A program made the position numbers and the translations under genes. Under the pieces are notes generated by a model. The model had not been told where the DNA came from, made no database searches, and saw nothing but the letters and a program-made list of their open reading frames with translations. A DNA stretch of 64,000 nt. Origin: Echinococcus granulosus (Eukaryota; Platyhelminthes; Cestoda; Cyclophyllidea; Taeniidae). Location: the NCBI RefSeq assembly GCF_000524195.1, contig NW_020170474.1, positions 111,112 to 175,111 of the forward strand, given 5' to 3'. Shown in pieces: positions 1 through 12,700 of the stretch (position 1 is its first letter; each line of letters starts with the position of its first letter).

Positions 1-362
1 ATCCATCCATCCATCCATCCATCCATCCATCCATCCATCCATCCATCCATCCATCCATCCATCCATCCATCCATCCATCCATCCATCCATCCATCCATCC
101 ATCCATCCAATACCCCTCCAGTATCCACCCACTATCAATTTACTATTCATCCATCCAATATCCCCCCATCCATTTATCCACTCATCCATCCATTCAGCAT
201 TCATCCATCTACCCATGCCTTTTGAATCCATTCTTCCTGTGTCTATCCATTAACGCATCCGTCCCGCATTCATCCTTACTTTACTCATCCATCCATCAAT
301 TTTGCATCCATTTTTCATCTATCCATTCTGCGTCTTTCCTTCTGTCCATGCCCATCCATCCG
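1..362. repeat. (ATCC)n satellite with degenerate flank
   Basis: The window opens with about 27 perfect ATCC units (1-109), followed by degenerate CATCC-rich sequence to about 362. The array probably continues to the left of the window. Related ATCC or GGAT-rich tracts occur at about 13.1-13.9, 16.3-16.7, 17.65-17.93, 29.7-29.85, 38.4-38.6 and 56.67-56.9 kb. Confidence 0.95.
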
Positions 363-3300
363 TCCATTTTAGTCAGGGAATGACACAGCCATCTAGGGAG
401 ATAGACTGCATCACTGTATTTTTACAACAGGAGCACCGCCAACCTTATTAATCGGAAACTTTGTGGAGCCCTTCTCCCTCTTGATTGACTTTTTCTTTGC
501 ATCCACCTACTCTCTTCTTTTTGATGCGCTCACTTTGTAGCAAATTTAGCACAAGCATTGTGCACTTCTCTCACCGGTTAAAGGGAAATTCTACCAGACG
601 GATAGCTTACCTTCTTTTATATGTATCACTCAAAAATTTAACACAATGAAATAATCCTTTTTGTTTCCTAGTATATCAGTCCCGCTGTTGCCAACTTTTT
701 TCCCATCACAATGCCCTCACCTCCTCTACTCCAGTTTAGAGCGCACCCTTAAGTTCGCATTAGTTCTCGTCAAAGTTTTATTAATTAGTATTCCTTCTCC
801 TGAGGAGAGATTGCATATTTTATAATCATATTGAGGACAAAATTTCTCTATTTATCTAAAACCCAGTCGCATAATTCGGTAGCATTTAACATTGCCTCAA
901 AAAAAAATTCCGCAGCAGAGATAATGCACGCCGATCGGCTTACCGTCAATCTTTTCCCTCCAAAGGCAAAACGGAAGGAAATATTCTCTTTCAAGGTTCA
1001 TTTGAATCGTAAGGTTTACTTGCAGGCAGTACATTTGCCATTTGGTTATTTACCTATTCACTTTACACTGAGTAAATGAGATGAAATTACTCACGAGGAG
1101 TATCGCCAGTGCGCCATCTCCGTCCCCACCCGCTCTCCAGCCCCGCTTTCTGCCATCCAACGTTGGGGCGGAAATGGAGGCCACTCTTTAAAAACTTGTG
1201 GGCTTTTCCGACCCCTTCGTTTAACTTTTTTCTCCTTCCTGTCAGTCCAATCTCTTCATTTCCTTAAGTTGTTTTGGACTAGAAACAAACCAACTTAAGG
1301 AGTCTGTTTAAACAATTTTGCATTTATGGAGAAATTTTATTCGACCAAATTAACTGTGATTGCTTTGTGGATAATTCTTTGTTAAAGAGTAATTAATGCG
1401 AAAGATGGATTCCTTAAAATTATGGGTGATTAGATGCATTTACTGATCTATAAAAGCCAACTTTTTCAGTCTCTTTATCAAACACCTTAAAAATTTCTTT
1501 AACAGATCTGCATTTTTAAAGACTACTTTCAGTAGGGACAGTAAAGACGGAAGGATACCTATTAATTACTCTCGTCGAGACATATATTGCCACCCGGGGA
1601 TAAAAATCTCTGCGGAGGTAGAATCTTGACTTTTTGCTGGATACCGTGGATTGAGGCTGCGATTGTGCTTTCGGAGTGCCGATTTAGTTCCACCGGTGAT
1701 AAGTTTGCATTAGTAACCAATGGCAATAAATTGAGAGCACTCCCTACTCCCGATCACTCACAGCCAAGATCACAAGAAGGAAATGAGGAATAGCAAAATT
1801 TGTTTGTAAGGGAAATAAAGTGGAGTGTAGCTAAGGGGGCTATAGGAAAGGTGGAACTGTCACTGTCCTAATTTGCAATATTTTGTGTCAACTAAGCGTG
1901 TCTAGGCAACTGACGTGTGTGCATACCTCATGCGTTTCTTATAGCGAGGAATGTGCCATCTTTTGCAAACAAACAGGTTATTTCTCGAAATTTGCCTTGC
2001 AAGTTAGTCAACTATGCGTATACGTGACAAAATCCACTGTTCTAAATTAGCAAAACTTGAAATTCATCGAGTGTACATCGGGTGTAAGTTAATGCTGTCA
2101 CTTGAAACAAAAGCATCACTGCATGATTTAATTTTGATAGTACAATTTAAATGGTTATTTTGTGCTCTTTTGGAATTGAGTCGAACTTATTTTAAGTGTT
2201 CAAACCGACTCCACCTTGACCTCATCAAAATGAATTGAATTATTTAAACAGTACAGCGAATTCATCCGGGTGTATTTTAAGGTTAAAAATGTTTCATAAT
2301 GTTTTTTACCAGTTATTGCGAAAGCATAAAGTGTCAGCTTAGGAGCACTTTATTGCTCCAACCTCTTAATTTATTAGGCGACCCACATTTTACATAATAA
2401 AAGGACTCACCTTTTATTAAAATGAACCTAAAATTAATTAAATATAACCGTTTTGTCAAACTTTCTAATCTAGACTAATATAAGCACTGTTGCTGTCCTT
2501 TAAACCTGCTTATTTCACCGGAAAATATTTTCGTATTTTTCTAAACATTCATAAGGTAGCACCTTAGCTAACCCGCTCATTCTTTCTAAAATAAGTAGTA
2601 AGAAGGCAGTAGGAATAAAGCCCCCATAAATATTACATCTTTCATTTCAACTCATCGATCTGCAGATGATCTACTTACAGAGGGCTAAAGCTCACATCTT
2701 TTTTACGTGTCGTCCTTAGGGCTCGCAGTTGCATGCCACTAACAAGCGTCAAGTCTATTTAAACCACCAAACCTTGGGGACATGCACCGAGTTCATGCTA
2801 AGAATGTTCTACATTCTCTTTGTCCTCTCAGATCCCTGTTAGACCAGTTTTATTGCGTAGGTGCTCCTTGAACCGCCATGAATGACCATAATATGGATTC
2901 TCACCGAAGCGATGAGATTGCCGTATCTTGGAGCATTTCTTGAAGCCTCTTCTAGGCGACGATTACACTGGGACAGTGGTGGCTAAATGTGGAGCGATAT
3001 CTTCCTCCTTTTGTACCTACGGTTTGTCAGAATTACAGATATGTGAACAGGGAAGATCATAACTAGTGAATACGGTGTCTGTAATATGTCACTTATCTTC
3101 TACACCTTCATCTGTGCATCGTTCTCAGCATTCTCAACTGTTGGTTCACACTCCTACATCGGCCATTTCAATGGCAAATACAATACCTATCGGCTAGACA
3201 GGCGTGAGAATGACGCTGTAGTAAATTTTATACCAGAACAGCGTAACCACGGCATGAAGAAATGCTATGGGAACACGGAGGGTAAGGAGGAGATGGTATT

Positions 3301-6300
3301 TCCTAACCCTCTCTTCTTCTCTTCCGTCGCTAAGTATATATCTTCCCACGACAGCTTATGAAATATGAAGTTTTGCGGTGCTTAGCCTTTTGTCCGAGTC
3401 ATTAGTTGTGTCTGTTTCGCTTAAAAAGGTTTTTCTTGTAAATTTTCTTTCATATTTTGTGTGATGCGGAGAGAGTGTAGTCGTACTTGCTTTGCCTTTG
3501 CAAGTCCAGTCTTCTCCTGAGGATGAAGCAGTGCGTGGCCTGGGAATGAGGGCTGGTGGTGGGTTGTTTTTGTGGACAGCGTTGGGCTAGCATTTGCGAC
3601 TGAAAGGCGAGTTCTCCCTTCCAAGACTGTCACTAAGTTAATAGAGCATTTCATTCGGTGATAATGATTCCTTCAAGTACTTCAGTTGTGAAGACGGCGC
3701 TTCCAACTGTCACTTGTCGTGGTCTTTTTCAGAGGTAGGCTACGCAAAAAGTGGATTTTGCTGATTCGTAATGACACACCGAATGTCTGGAAACTCCCTT
3801 CAGGTATAGTCGACCACCCCATGGTCCACAACCAGTCCATACATGTCATTCAATTTTTTACTGTCATCGCTTGTCAATGTGTGCGCGTGAAACCCACTTG
3901 CTTAGTAACTTTTTCAGTTGATGTGGGTGTCAATAAATGTCTTCCTTGTTTCTCTCCCGCCCCCCTTCTCGCCTTATTTTACCATCCGTCATGTTGGAAG
4001 TTGGTCCTGACGTTGTACCTTCCGAAGTGTTCCAATCACTAGCGGGCCTACAAGGACATGATGTAGTTCTTATCAAAAACTAATAAACCTTTCAAATGCC
4101 ATGCATACAAGACGTTCCAGCAGCATTTAAAATAAGTCCACATTCGTGGGAAATGCATCACGCGGCACCGAGCCCCACCGAGACTCGTCCAACCCTAACC
4201 GGGTCACCTCAGACCCCCGAAACGCGATCTCTGTTCCCCTGGGCCTACTTCCTCATTCCATGAATTATTCACTTGTAATGAGTTGACGCCTACTATTAGC
4301 TTGAAGTTGTGCGATCTGGCTATTTCTCCACCAACTTGATCAAGGTGGTTTCAGGACCTCTCTATTGGCTGGGTGTACGACGTATGCGTACGCGACTGCT
4401 GGGTTAATGCCAGAGGCATGTGGTGGTCTCACTTCTTGCCTATTTATAGCACTTTGATTGCCGTCAGTCCTCGTCATGACTGCTACCCCAGTCGAAGTTC
4501 CTCCGCACTTAATGCTGACCAATCAGGGTCACCGAGTGTGGGATCAAGGTCGGAGATGTTCTGAGGGGCATTCGGAGTTGGGCACGAAAAAGTAAAGATG
4601 TAGCACACGTTTCCTTACAATTTGCTACAAAAGGGTGTGTTCTTATTTCCAGAAAGTCTCTATCTAACTCAACGGTCGGAATTTATGCTTCCTGCGGTGG
4701 GTAGAAAGCTGCCATCACTCAGTTACAAAAGTGGCTGTCGAAATTCCTCTAGTATTTATGCGTTCCTAACTAGTCTTTACTTTGCCTGCTTTTAAAACCA
4801 AAAAACTGTCTAGTCTCTGGAATGCAGCTTTGCGTCAGCTGGGCTGTTGCAGCAACTGAGTCTGGGAGGTTGTAATAGAAGGAAGACCTCGATTTTTCCC
4901 CATTCCCTAAAAATTAATTTTTTGGCGGCGTTAAGTTGATCTATTTTATGGGTCTTGCCAATGAGATGCAATTTTACTTGAGTTAGTAAGGAAGAAGATT
5001 TTTCTAGGGGAACACCAAAGTGCTTTGCGGGCTTGGCACATGTCACATATGCGTGACGTCCGGATTTTTCTCCCTGAGTCCCCCTCTTTACATATCTGAG
5101 TGATTTGGCCTCCAATTAAGAAGATGAAGTGGCCCTCATGTTTGTGATATAAGAGCAATTAGGCTTTTTAGTTGCCTTTAAGTCAGTTTAATGGTTCATG
5201 TATTGCTGTCAGTCCGAGAACAATAAAACTGGGTAATAGACGGTGGTTGATTGCCCACTACAACCTTGAGGGTTTCCGGGTAAATTCCGTTTCCATTTTT
5301 ATCTACAACAAAATGGATGGGGAAATCAAGAAATTTTGGTCAGAAAAATGGATCTTGATATTTTTGCCAAATATGACAAAAATCATTCCGTATGATTTTA
5401 ATTCTTGTTAAAAATTTGTTTTAAGGACTATTTTGCGAAAATCTATCATGTAGGGTCCTATTGATACAATTTTCCTCTTAACAACAAAGTACGTATAATT
5501 CAATCCACTTTGGGAGCATTTGGAATTTTTAGATTTAAAGTTTTTAATACCCCTGTTACATAGCCCTCATAAAGGCCTTTTTAGCACCTTTAACAGAACT
5601 ATTCTTTGGACACAGTAAACCATGATTCATTATTTATTTGACTGTCAACTCGAAGGTAAACGTCCAGTCTTATGGCATCGAAAACAGTCTTTCCTACTTT
5701 GTTCAATTTTACCGAAAGATAATTTTATGGATTTTTAAAACATTTTGCCGTGAAAATAGGGATAGAAATTATCAAAAAAAGGTTTATTTGAAGGAAATAT
5801 TGATGCAAGTAAAGGGTAATTCCTGTGCATGATTTAAGAAAAGTTGTTAGAACTAAACGATATGTGTAACAGAAATATGAAATATTGCGAGTAGGTAAAA
5901 ATTTATAGGAGTTCTGATTTTGTCTCATCGTCCCCATTAGTAGTCGGCGACGTCGGCTAAGTAAGGAGACTGTCCAAATCTGCCCGTTTGCCTTACAGAG
6001 GTCCAGTGTAAACAAATGGCCTACAGCGGCAAAAAAGAACTAAAGCTCACTGTTGGAAATATATAATAATTTGACTTGTTAACCATTTGACACAAGGCAG
6101 ACACACAATAATCTTTGTTCTTGGGACGTAGCTGTTCTTCATATTATTAATTCATTAAAACAATTTAAAAAGGCTTTTTCCAAATGATTAAAAGTTATGC
6201 CTGACCCCACTGAAATACTCCGCATTAAATACGTGTTGTTTTTATTGAATTTTTTAGGAGCAATTTCGACGAGATCGTCATTTCTCGTCAAAAACGTCTA

Positions 6301-6769
6301 GGTAAACAATATATTTTTCAATTTTGCAAGGCAGAATAAACAACTTTTTGTTGTCTAAATCAGACAAGTAGAAATTAATTGCACAACATTTTGGTTTTTT
6401 GCAAGTCTTTTAATACGGCAGTAAAACTAGAGGATTTTGGCTCTATTATCCCATCAAAAGCTCTGTTAAAGGCTTTCCTACATTTTTGCATATAGCTTTT
6501 GCCTGTTCTGCCATACGGGAGGATATCACTGTACCGCTACAGCTGTCTGTACGAGACCACCTAAGTGGCTTAGAGGCTTAAGTAGACAAGCAAATGGACT
6601 AATATGAGTTTGGAACCAGGGCTTGTCATTCCGAACAGCTGTCATGACGAGATTACATGCTAGGTCTACACCCATTTTTCACTTAGTTGCCTAGCCTTCT
6701 CTCTACTTATTAATTGAGTTTGCATGACTTCCCAGACAGAATTTTAATGGACCTGAATCTTCCCCGTAG
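363..6769. other. Non-coding: upstream intron or intergenic DNA
   Basis: No exon with a recognisable domain and matching splice phases was found on either strand. The first netrin-receptor exon seen begins at 6770 in mid-protein, so this stretch is either a long intron of that gene or DNA upstream of an intron start outside the window. It holds only short unsupported open frames, including one at 3086-3361 that begins with a hydrophobic signal-like segment, and one copy of a GTCAC-palindrome motif near 5041. Confidence 0.5.
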
Positions 6770-9700
6770 CGCTTCCCCCTCCCAATCCTCCTGGAGACCT
6801 TGAGATTGTCTCAGTGGCGGAAGACAGTGCTCAGTTATCATGGCAGCCACCTCAACCCATTTTTGAGTCTCTCAATGAGCAAATAAACTATCGTATTGAG
6901 ATTAAACCGGAAAACTCGCCAAAGTAAGAATTGATATATTTTTGTCCTTTTTTTGGTTACATAAAACACTCTGAGGCCTTGACATTTTCACCAGTTTGGC
7001 AGCGAAATTGTAAACGACTGTTTATGACTTCATATGGCATCTAATCTGTTGTTTCTTGGGTACCATAATTTCCTTTTCGTTCCGCCTCAATATTTTGTAA
7101 ATACCGATTAATTTAATTTTCGCATTTGAAATGAACTTTTAGCAAAATAAGCTTTGATCTTGCATCTTTAGGAAATTCTCAATGATGACAGAGGAGTCGC
7201 AAATCTTATTCGAAGAACTTCGACCGAACACCCTCTACGAAGTGTCGGTCTACTCCTACCGTCCAGCCGATGGTCAAGCTTCGCAAACTCCAAAACACAT
7301 CAAGGTGACAACCAAATCTGAAGGTACATATTGGTAGATAAGGTGACCCCTCCTCGTTTAGTTTATCGATTGCCAATGGTGATGAATCCCAAGGCAGAAT
7401 CAACCGACTTCGCGACCTTGAAAGTCTCCTGGGAGTTACCTCACATCGAACGATCAGACAGGCCTGAAGCCCAGATCGGACATTATAGGCAAGATGAAAC
7501 GAATAATATAGTTCTTACTAATTTTTGTTTAATGTAAAAATAGGTTTTTCACATGACTAAAAGCAAAGCCCCGTCTATTATAACTTAAAGAATGCAACAT
7601 TGAAATGTCGCTACTTAAATACCCATCAGTAGTTGCTCTAAACAGCTCATTTTTTACTATATTTTAGGATCGTGTTGTTGAATTTGGCCGCCAGCAGTGG
7701 AGATTCTCGCCGTTGGGTGTCCTACAAGGTGCCAGGGGGTGCTCGTGTTACCGCTTACACCATAGCTGATCTGCAACCCGATTCCTTTTATCGAGTGAGA
7801 ATTATCGCTGTCTCAGTGGTGGGGGTTGATGGTCACCCAGCCACCATTGCTTCGTCGCCTCGCATTCTCTCACGTCCTCCATCATCACCGCCTGCCAAAG
7901 TATTACTTTGCTACGTTTTTATTTTTGCCTCCTATTACACGCGTTGGAGGTAATTTAGATGGTTTCATTAGTTCGCAAATTTTAGTCGCTTTGGCAATCT
8001 TTATAGGTGATGCTGTCAGCAGTTGGTGCACTGACAGCTGCTTTCTCCTGGCTTCCACCAGCAGTACAGGATCGCAACGGGGAGATCGTGGCCTACCAAT
8101 TGGAATTCAACTCTCCTGAGTGGCTGGCACCGCGAGAACTCACTGTCGCTGACGGTTGCAACTACACCATCACTGGTAGGCCAGTGTCACAGTATAGATA
8201 CAGCTTTCCAATGGGTCCATGATGACTCCAATGACTTTGCAAGGTCTACGAATCTAAAAGGAGCCTTAATTTCGGTGTAGAAAAGGGTTGAAGCCTCTCT
8301 CTTTGGGCTTACATGGAATGGTCATGTTTTGGACCAACCATGAATGGGAGGCCTTTATATTGGTAGCAGTTAACTTGTCTGGTAGCATTTTTATTATGAC
8401 TGTATGTCTTGGTAGATTCTGTTTTCCCTCCCTCTTTGGCGGTCATAGGGTACAATCCGAGTCAGCAGTGGGATTGATTCAACCCTTAGAAGGGACCTAA
8501 GTGTGTGTGCTAGCATTACCATTATGCCGTTACGGGAGAGAGGATTTAAAAGTAAGTTTTGTAGAAGGCCCAAGAGCCCAGTAGCTAATACATGTACCAC
8601 TGTTGCGGAGGGGACAAAAGCTATCTTCCGTCATGCTTCAAGCATTATTGTCAACAATTTTCTGTGTTTACCATAAATGATTAATCAAACAGAAACTCAA
8701 CCAATGAGCTGAAGGAACGTCAATCAATGGCTAAATCTCCAAAACTACAAGAAAATCCTTCAATGACGTCCTTCTTTTAGGCTTGAATCCAATGACTAAT
8801 TACAGCCTAAACGTCGCAGCTGCAACACGTGCCGGAGTCGGACCGAAATCGCCTCCTCTTTTATTTATGACTGCTTTAAAATCGAATCAGATTGACAGCG
8901 AAGCCCCCAGTGACCCCAATGACACCGTAAGTTTACACTGTGATGCACCGACTTAATAGTAATTCAGAAGTGTCATCCGCCCGTCTTTTTTGCACATTTA
9001 AGGGCTTTGATAGTCACAATTTTTTTGCCGATCCCGGTGTCGCAACCTTACCACCGCTGAAGGTGAGCATAATACACCTTCAACTACTTAAAGGGAAATC
9101 AGTAGTTGGTGGTTACCAAAACCCTTTTATCTGCCATAGGTTCATAATCTACGTTACATTGCAAGAGAACGGAATATCCTTTTACTGTGGTCAATTCCAC
9201 CTATTTCAGCCTCCCCTCATAGATTTAAGGGAGTTGTTGTTCGATGGGGAAACATCTATCCCGGCCCAAATAAGGCGGAAGTCAGTCTGGAGAAAAGAGC
9301 TTTTTCCATTGAACCGCTGGGTAAGTGAATGTCGTTGTTTGCCACTTAGCACTTTGGCAATGCCAACCATTTTCATGAGTAGAGCTTTTTTAGGGTACAA
9401 GTAAGCAGTGGTAATGTATACTATATGGAGATATTAATATACTACTGACGGTTTGTAAGCAGAGCATCTAGTCACCGTGGCAGTTGTAACTGGCGCTCCT
9501 GCTTTTGCAATGACGGTGGAGCTTGAACGACCCACTCATACCTTTTAAACAAAATCCGAATTAACTTTCAGAGCCTTCTACAACCTACATGATCTCCGTT
9601 GCCCTCCTCATTGAGGATGGAGAGGGACCTATTGAAATGATAACAGCACAAACCAAACCAGTTTCTCGTGAGTTACCCTCGGGAGAAATCAGTAAATCAT

Positions 9701-12700
9701 CTTCCTTGGTTGAGTTTTGCCAGCTGTCATTGTTTATCCTAGATGCAAAAGAATCTCTCATACCCCTCAACTTCCGACTTCTTTCGGCCGGGCCTGATTG
9801 GGCCATCATGGCATGGGATGCACCAACCTGTTCCGCCCTTGAAGACGAATTTGATGTTTACCATGGCAACAGTAATCGGAGGACTACACAAAGAGCTTCC
9901 CCATGTGCAAGCGGAGCATTTCCGCTGACTTATCAGCTACGTTATGAGGCGGTTGAGATGGGTGACGCTGCTACTACCAACGGTGCTTTTGGTGAGTAAA
10001 ATCGCTACTTAATTAAATTTAAGTACATAAGGTAAAATGGAGGTCCGATCGACAGTAAGAGATGCCGAATTTCATATCTAGGTAATTGCCCTGAGGACGG
10101 TTCGAGTACAGCGAAAGACGTGGATGTGAATGTCACGTGGGCTCGACTTGAACAACTCCAACCCAGCAGTCATTACGTGGCCTGTGTGCGTGCGATTACT
10201 CATGATGCGGCACAAACAGAACTGATTGGTGACTGGAGCTTTGTGCACATTTTTGAAACCCAGCATCAAGGTGTGCGATTTGATTGGTTACTGATCAACC
10301 AATTATATGCAAGCCCTTTTTTGCGACAGTCGATTGGCTATAATAAGCACTCTAATTTAACAGTCTAGTGCTGGAAGGAAAGTTCGTATGCAAGTAAATT
10401 GTTACATTTTATCACAGCATATTTTTTACGGGCCATGAAGACAAATTAGTGCAATGCTAAACCGTACTAGCCAAAGTATTTTACTACCAGCTCCTAGGAA
10501 GTTGCCGGACCGTTTAGCGTTCCAGCCAACACCGAGGTCCATGCGAAAGACACATGGGTCTAAGGTAACTTTATTATCGACTTCCAGATTGGCCGGAAGT
10601 CCAGTAGCTGAACCCTATGTCACCAGCATGAAAGCAGAACAGTCGGAGATCAGAAGCACACCCATATTCATGTATTTTTTGTTCAAACCTTTCCTTTTAG
10701 AACCCTCTCAAGTAGATTTATCTAGAATCGCTAAAAGCGGTGTTACAAATACCAGCCAATTATCGGCTTCATCGTCCAACTACCTCCCTTCAACACCAAT
10801 CACCAATGCTAGCGTTTCATTGGCCGATGGCTCACGATCCTCCACTTTGATTGGTGGCGGTAATTCCGATATTTGGTTGGCTCTTGCCGCTATCATGGTG
10901 ACTACTATCGTCCTTATGGTCATAGTCATTGTGGTTGTCTGTTGGGCCAAGAGGAGTCCTATCATGGTTGTCGGGTGAGTCTAGGTCATACTAATTTTCT
11001 ATCCCCACTTTATATTCTTATTCTTTGAATTTTTTTTTGCCTTTAGATACAAACCAGAGCAACAGGTCGGCGGAGGAGGACTGACTGAGGCCAGCGTGAA
11101 TCTTATCAGTCCCTCCAAATGCCAGAGCAATGGAGGAGAAGGAGGAGGAAAGGGTGGTGTAAATGAAAAAATTGCCCTTCAACAGTACCCCCTTCCAAAG
11201 TCGAGTGAGGCCCAGCTCATTGATTTCACCAGTAAGGCACCTGGTAGGTTGATTCTCGGTTTACGTAGTTGATTTTTTAAGAAATTCTTTTTAATAGAAA
11301 TTTTAATGCAACCGAGGAAGGAGGGTTTATAAAAGTTAAAAAATGATTAAATTGTCATTTTAAGAGGCCTGGACAATAGATGGTGAATCTGCGATCCATC
11401 AGCAGCAACAACAACACCAACAGGGATTGATGTCGATGACAAATGCAGTTCCAATGATGGGGATCCGTTCTGCAGTGGATCCAATGAGCGGGTGTGGAAG
11501 TGATGCTGCTAGCCGAGGAGCAACTGGAAGTTCGGCAAGCTCCGCAATTTCTCTGCTTCCAGCGGTGGGAACAACGGGTATGAAACAAACTCCCACCTAC
11601 GCCAGTCCCACAGGAAATTCTCTCATTAGCCCGGTAACGAAAATTCGCCTTTTTTATGGTGATTTCTACCACAGTAATACTGAACGGTTATTATTGGAGG
11701 TCGTGGATCCGGGATCTCAGTGCTAAAATAATTCCCTAATTTTTAGTTTACTTAGACATCAAGTAAAAGCTTGCTATTTCCTCCTCCGAATTTGGGGTAT
11801 TAATCAAAGCTTTTGTACCTAAATCAACGCGCCTTTGATCTCTAGCCCGCGTCAGTACCACCCTACGGCATCTTTCCATCAGCTCAACCCCAGTTGGGCA
11901 CCTTTGCTCAAGCCTACTATCATCAGCATCACCAAAATGCTACTGCTGCTGCCGCTAGTGGTGGTGGGATTGGTGGTGGGATGTATCCGCCACCCTCTTA
12001 CCTTCGGGGGGCTACAGGCCAGCATCCACCTCCGCCGCCACCTCATCAACCACCACCTCCAGCCTTCCCCCTTGTGACTCCAAGCAACATCGGTGGTCCG
12101 CGTATCGACCTGAGTGCGGGAGGTAAGTGTTGGGTGATATTATAGTGATTCATTTTTCTGAAAGACGGGTTTATTCTGCTACTGACTGTAGTGGATTCGT
12201 ACTACTTAAATCGGAACGTCAGTAGTGTAGCAGCAAGTAAGAATTTGATCCCATAAGGATTGTTTACGCGGTGAAATTAGGATCTTTGGAATACCCAAAT
12301 ACGAAATTCGAATGGCCTTTATTCTTGTCAATCCAAGGGTCAATGAGGTATATCTTGAGAAGCTTGATATGCTGTGACCTACAACGACTAGATTTGGACC
12401 GAGACATCAATTCTAAACAGAGACACTCAAGCAAGGGATGAAGTTACAAAGGAGTTTAGACTCTTAGGTATTTAAAATTTGATGTATGTGTCTACTTTTA
12501 GAGAACGACGGTACATATCTGCAGTACCCCGGACTACCAATAAACAGAGGTCACATAGCACCCAACACTCCTTCCATCAACGCCTCTGACCTCATTTCTG
12601 AGAGCAGTTCTGGTGAGCCTCTCTAGTATTGCTTGCAGACTTTCAATTTGCATTCTACTAACTTCTCTCGAGGGCCCAGCATCGAGATAGGCCATGAGAC

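Noticed and set aside
420..470. CACCGCC...TTAATCGG resembling a flatworm spliced-leader start
   Set aside because: The order and spacing do not match a spliced leader, and no donor or Sm-site layout follows.
10491..10564. Candidate netrin-receptor exon (after ACTACCAG, before GTAACT)
   Set aside because: It would shift the phase before the transmembrane exon. Joining 10270 directly to 10701 keeps the frame without it.
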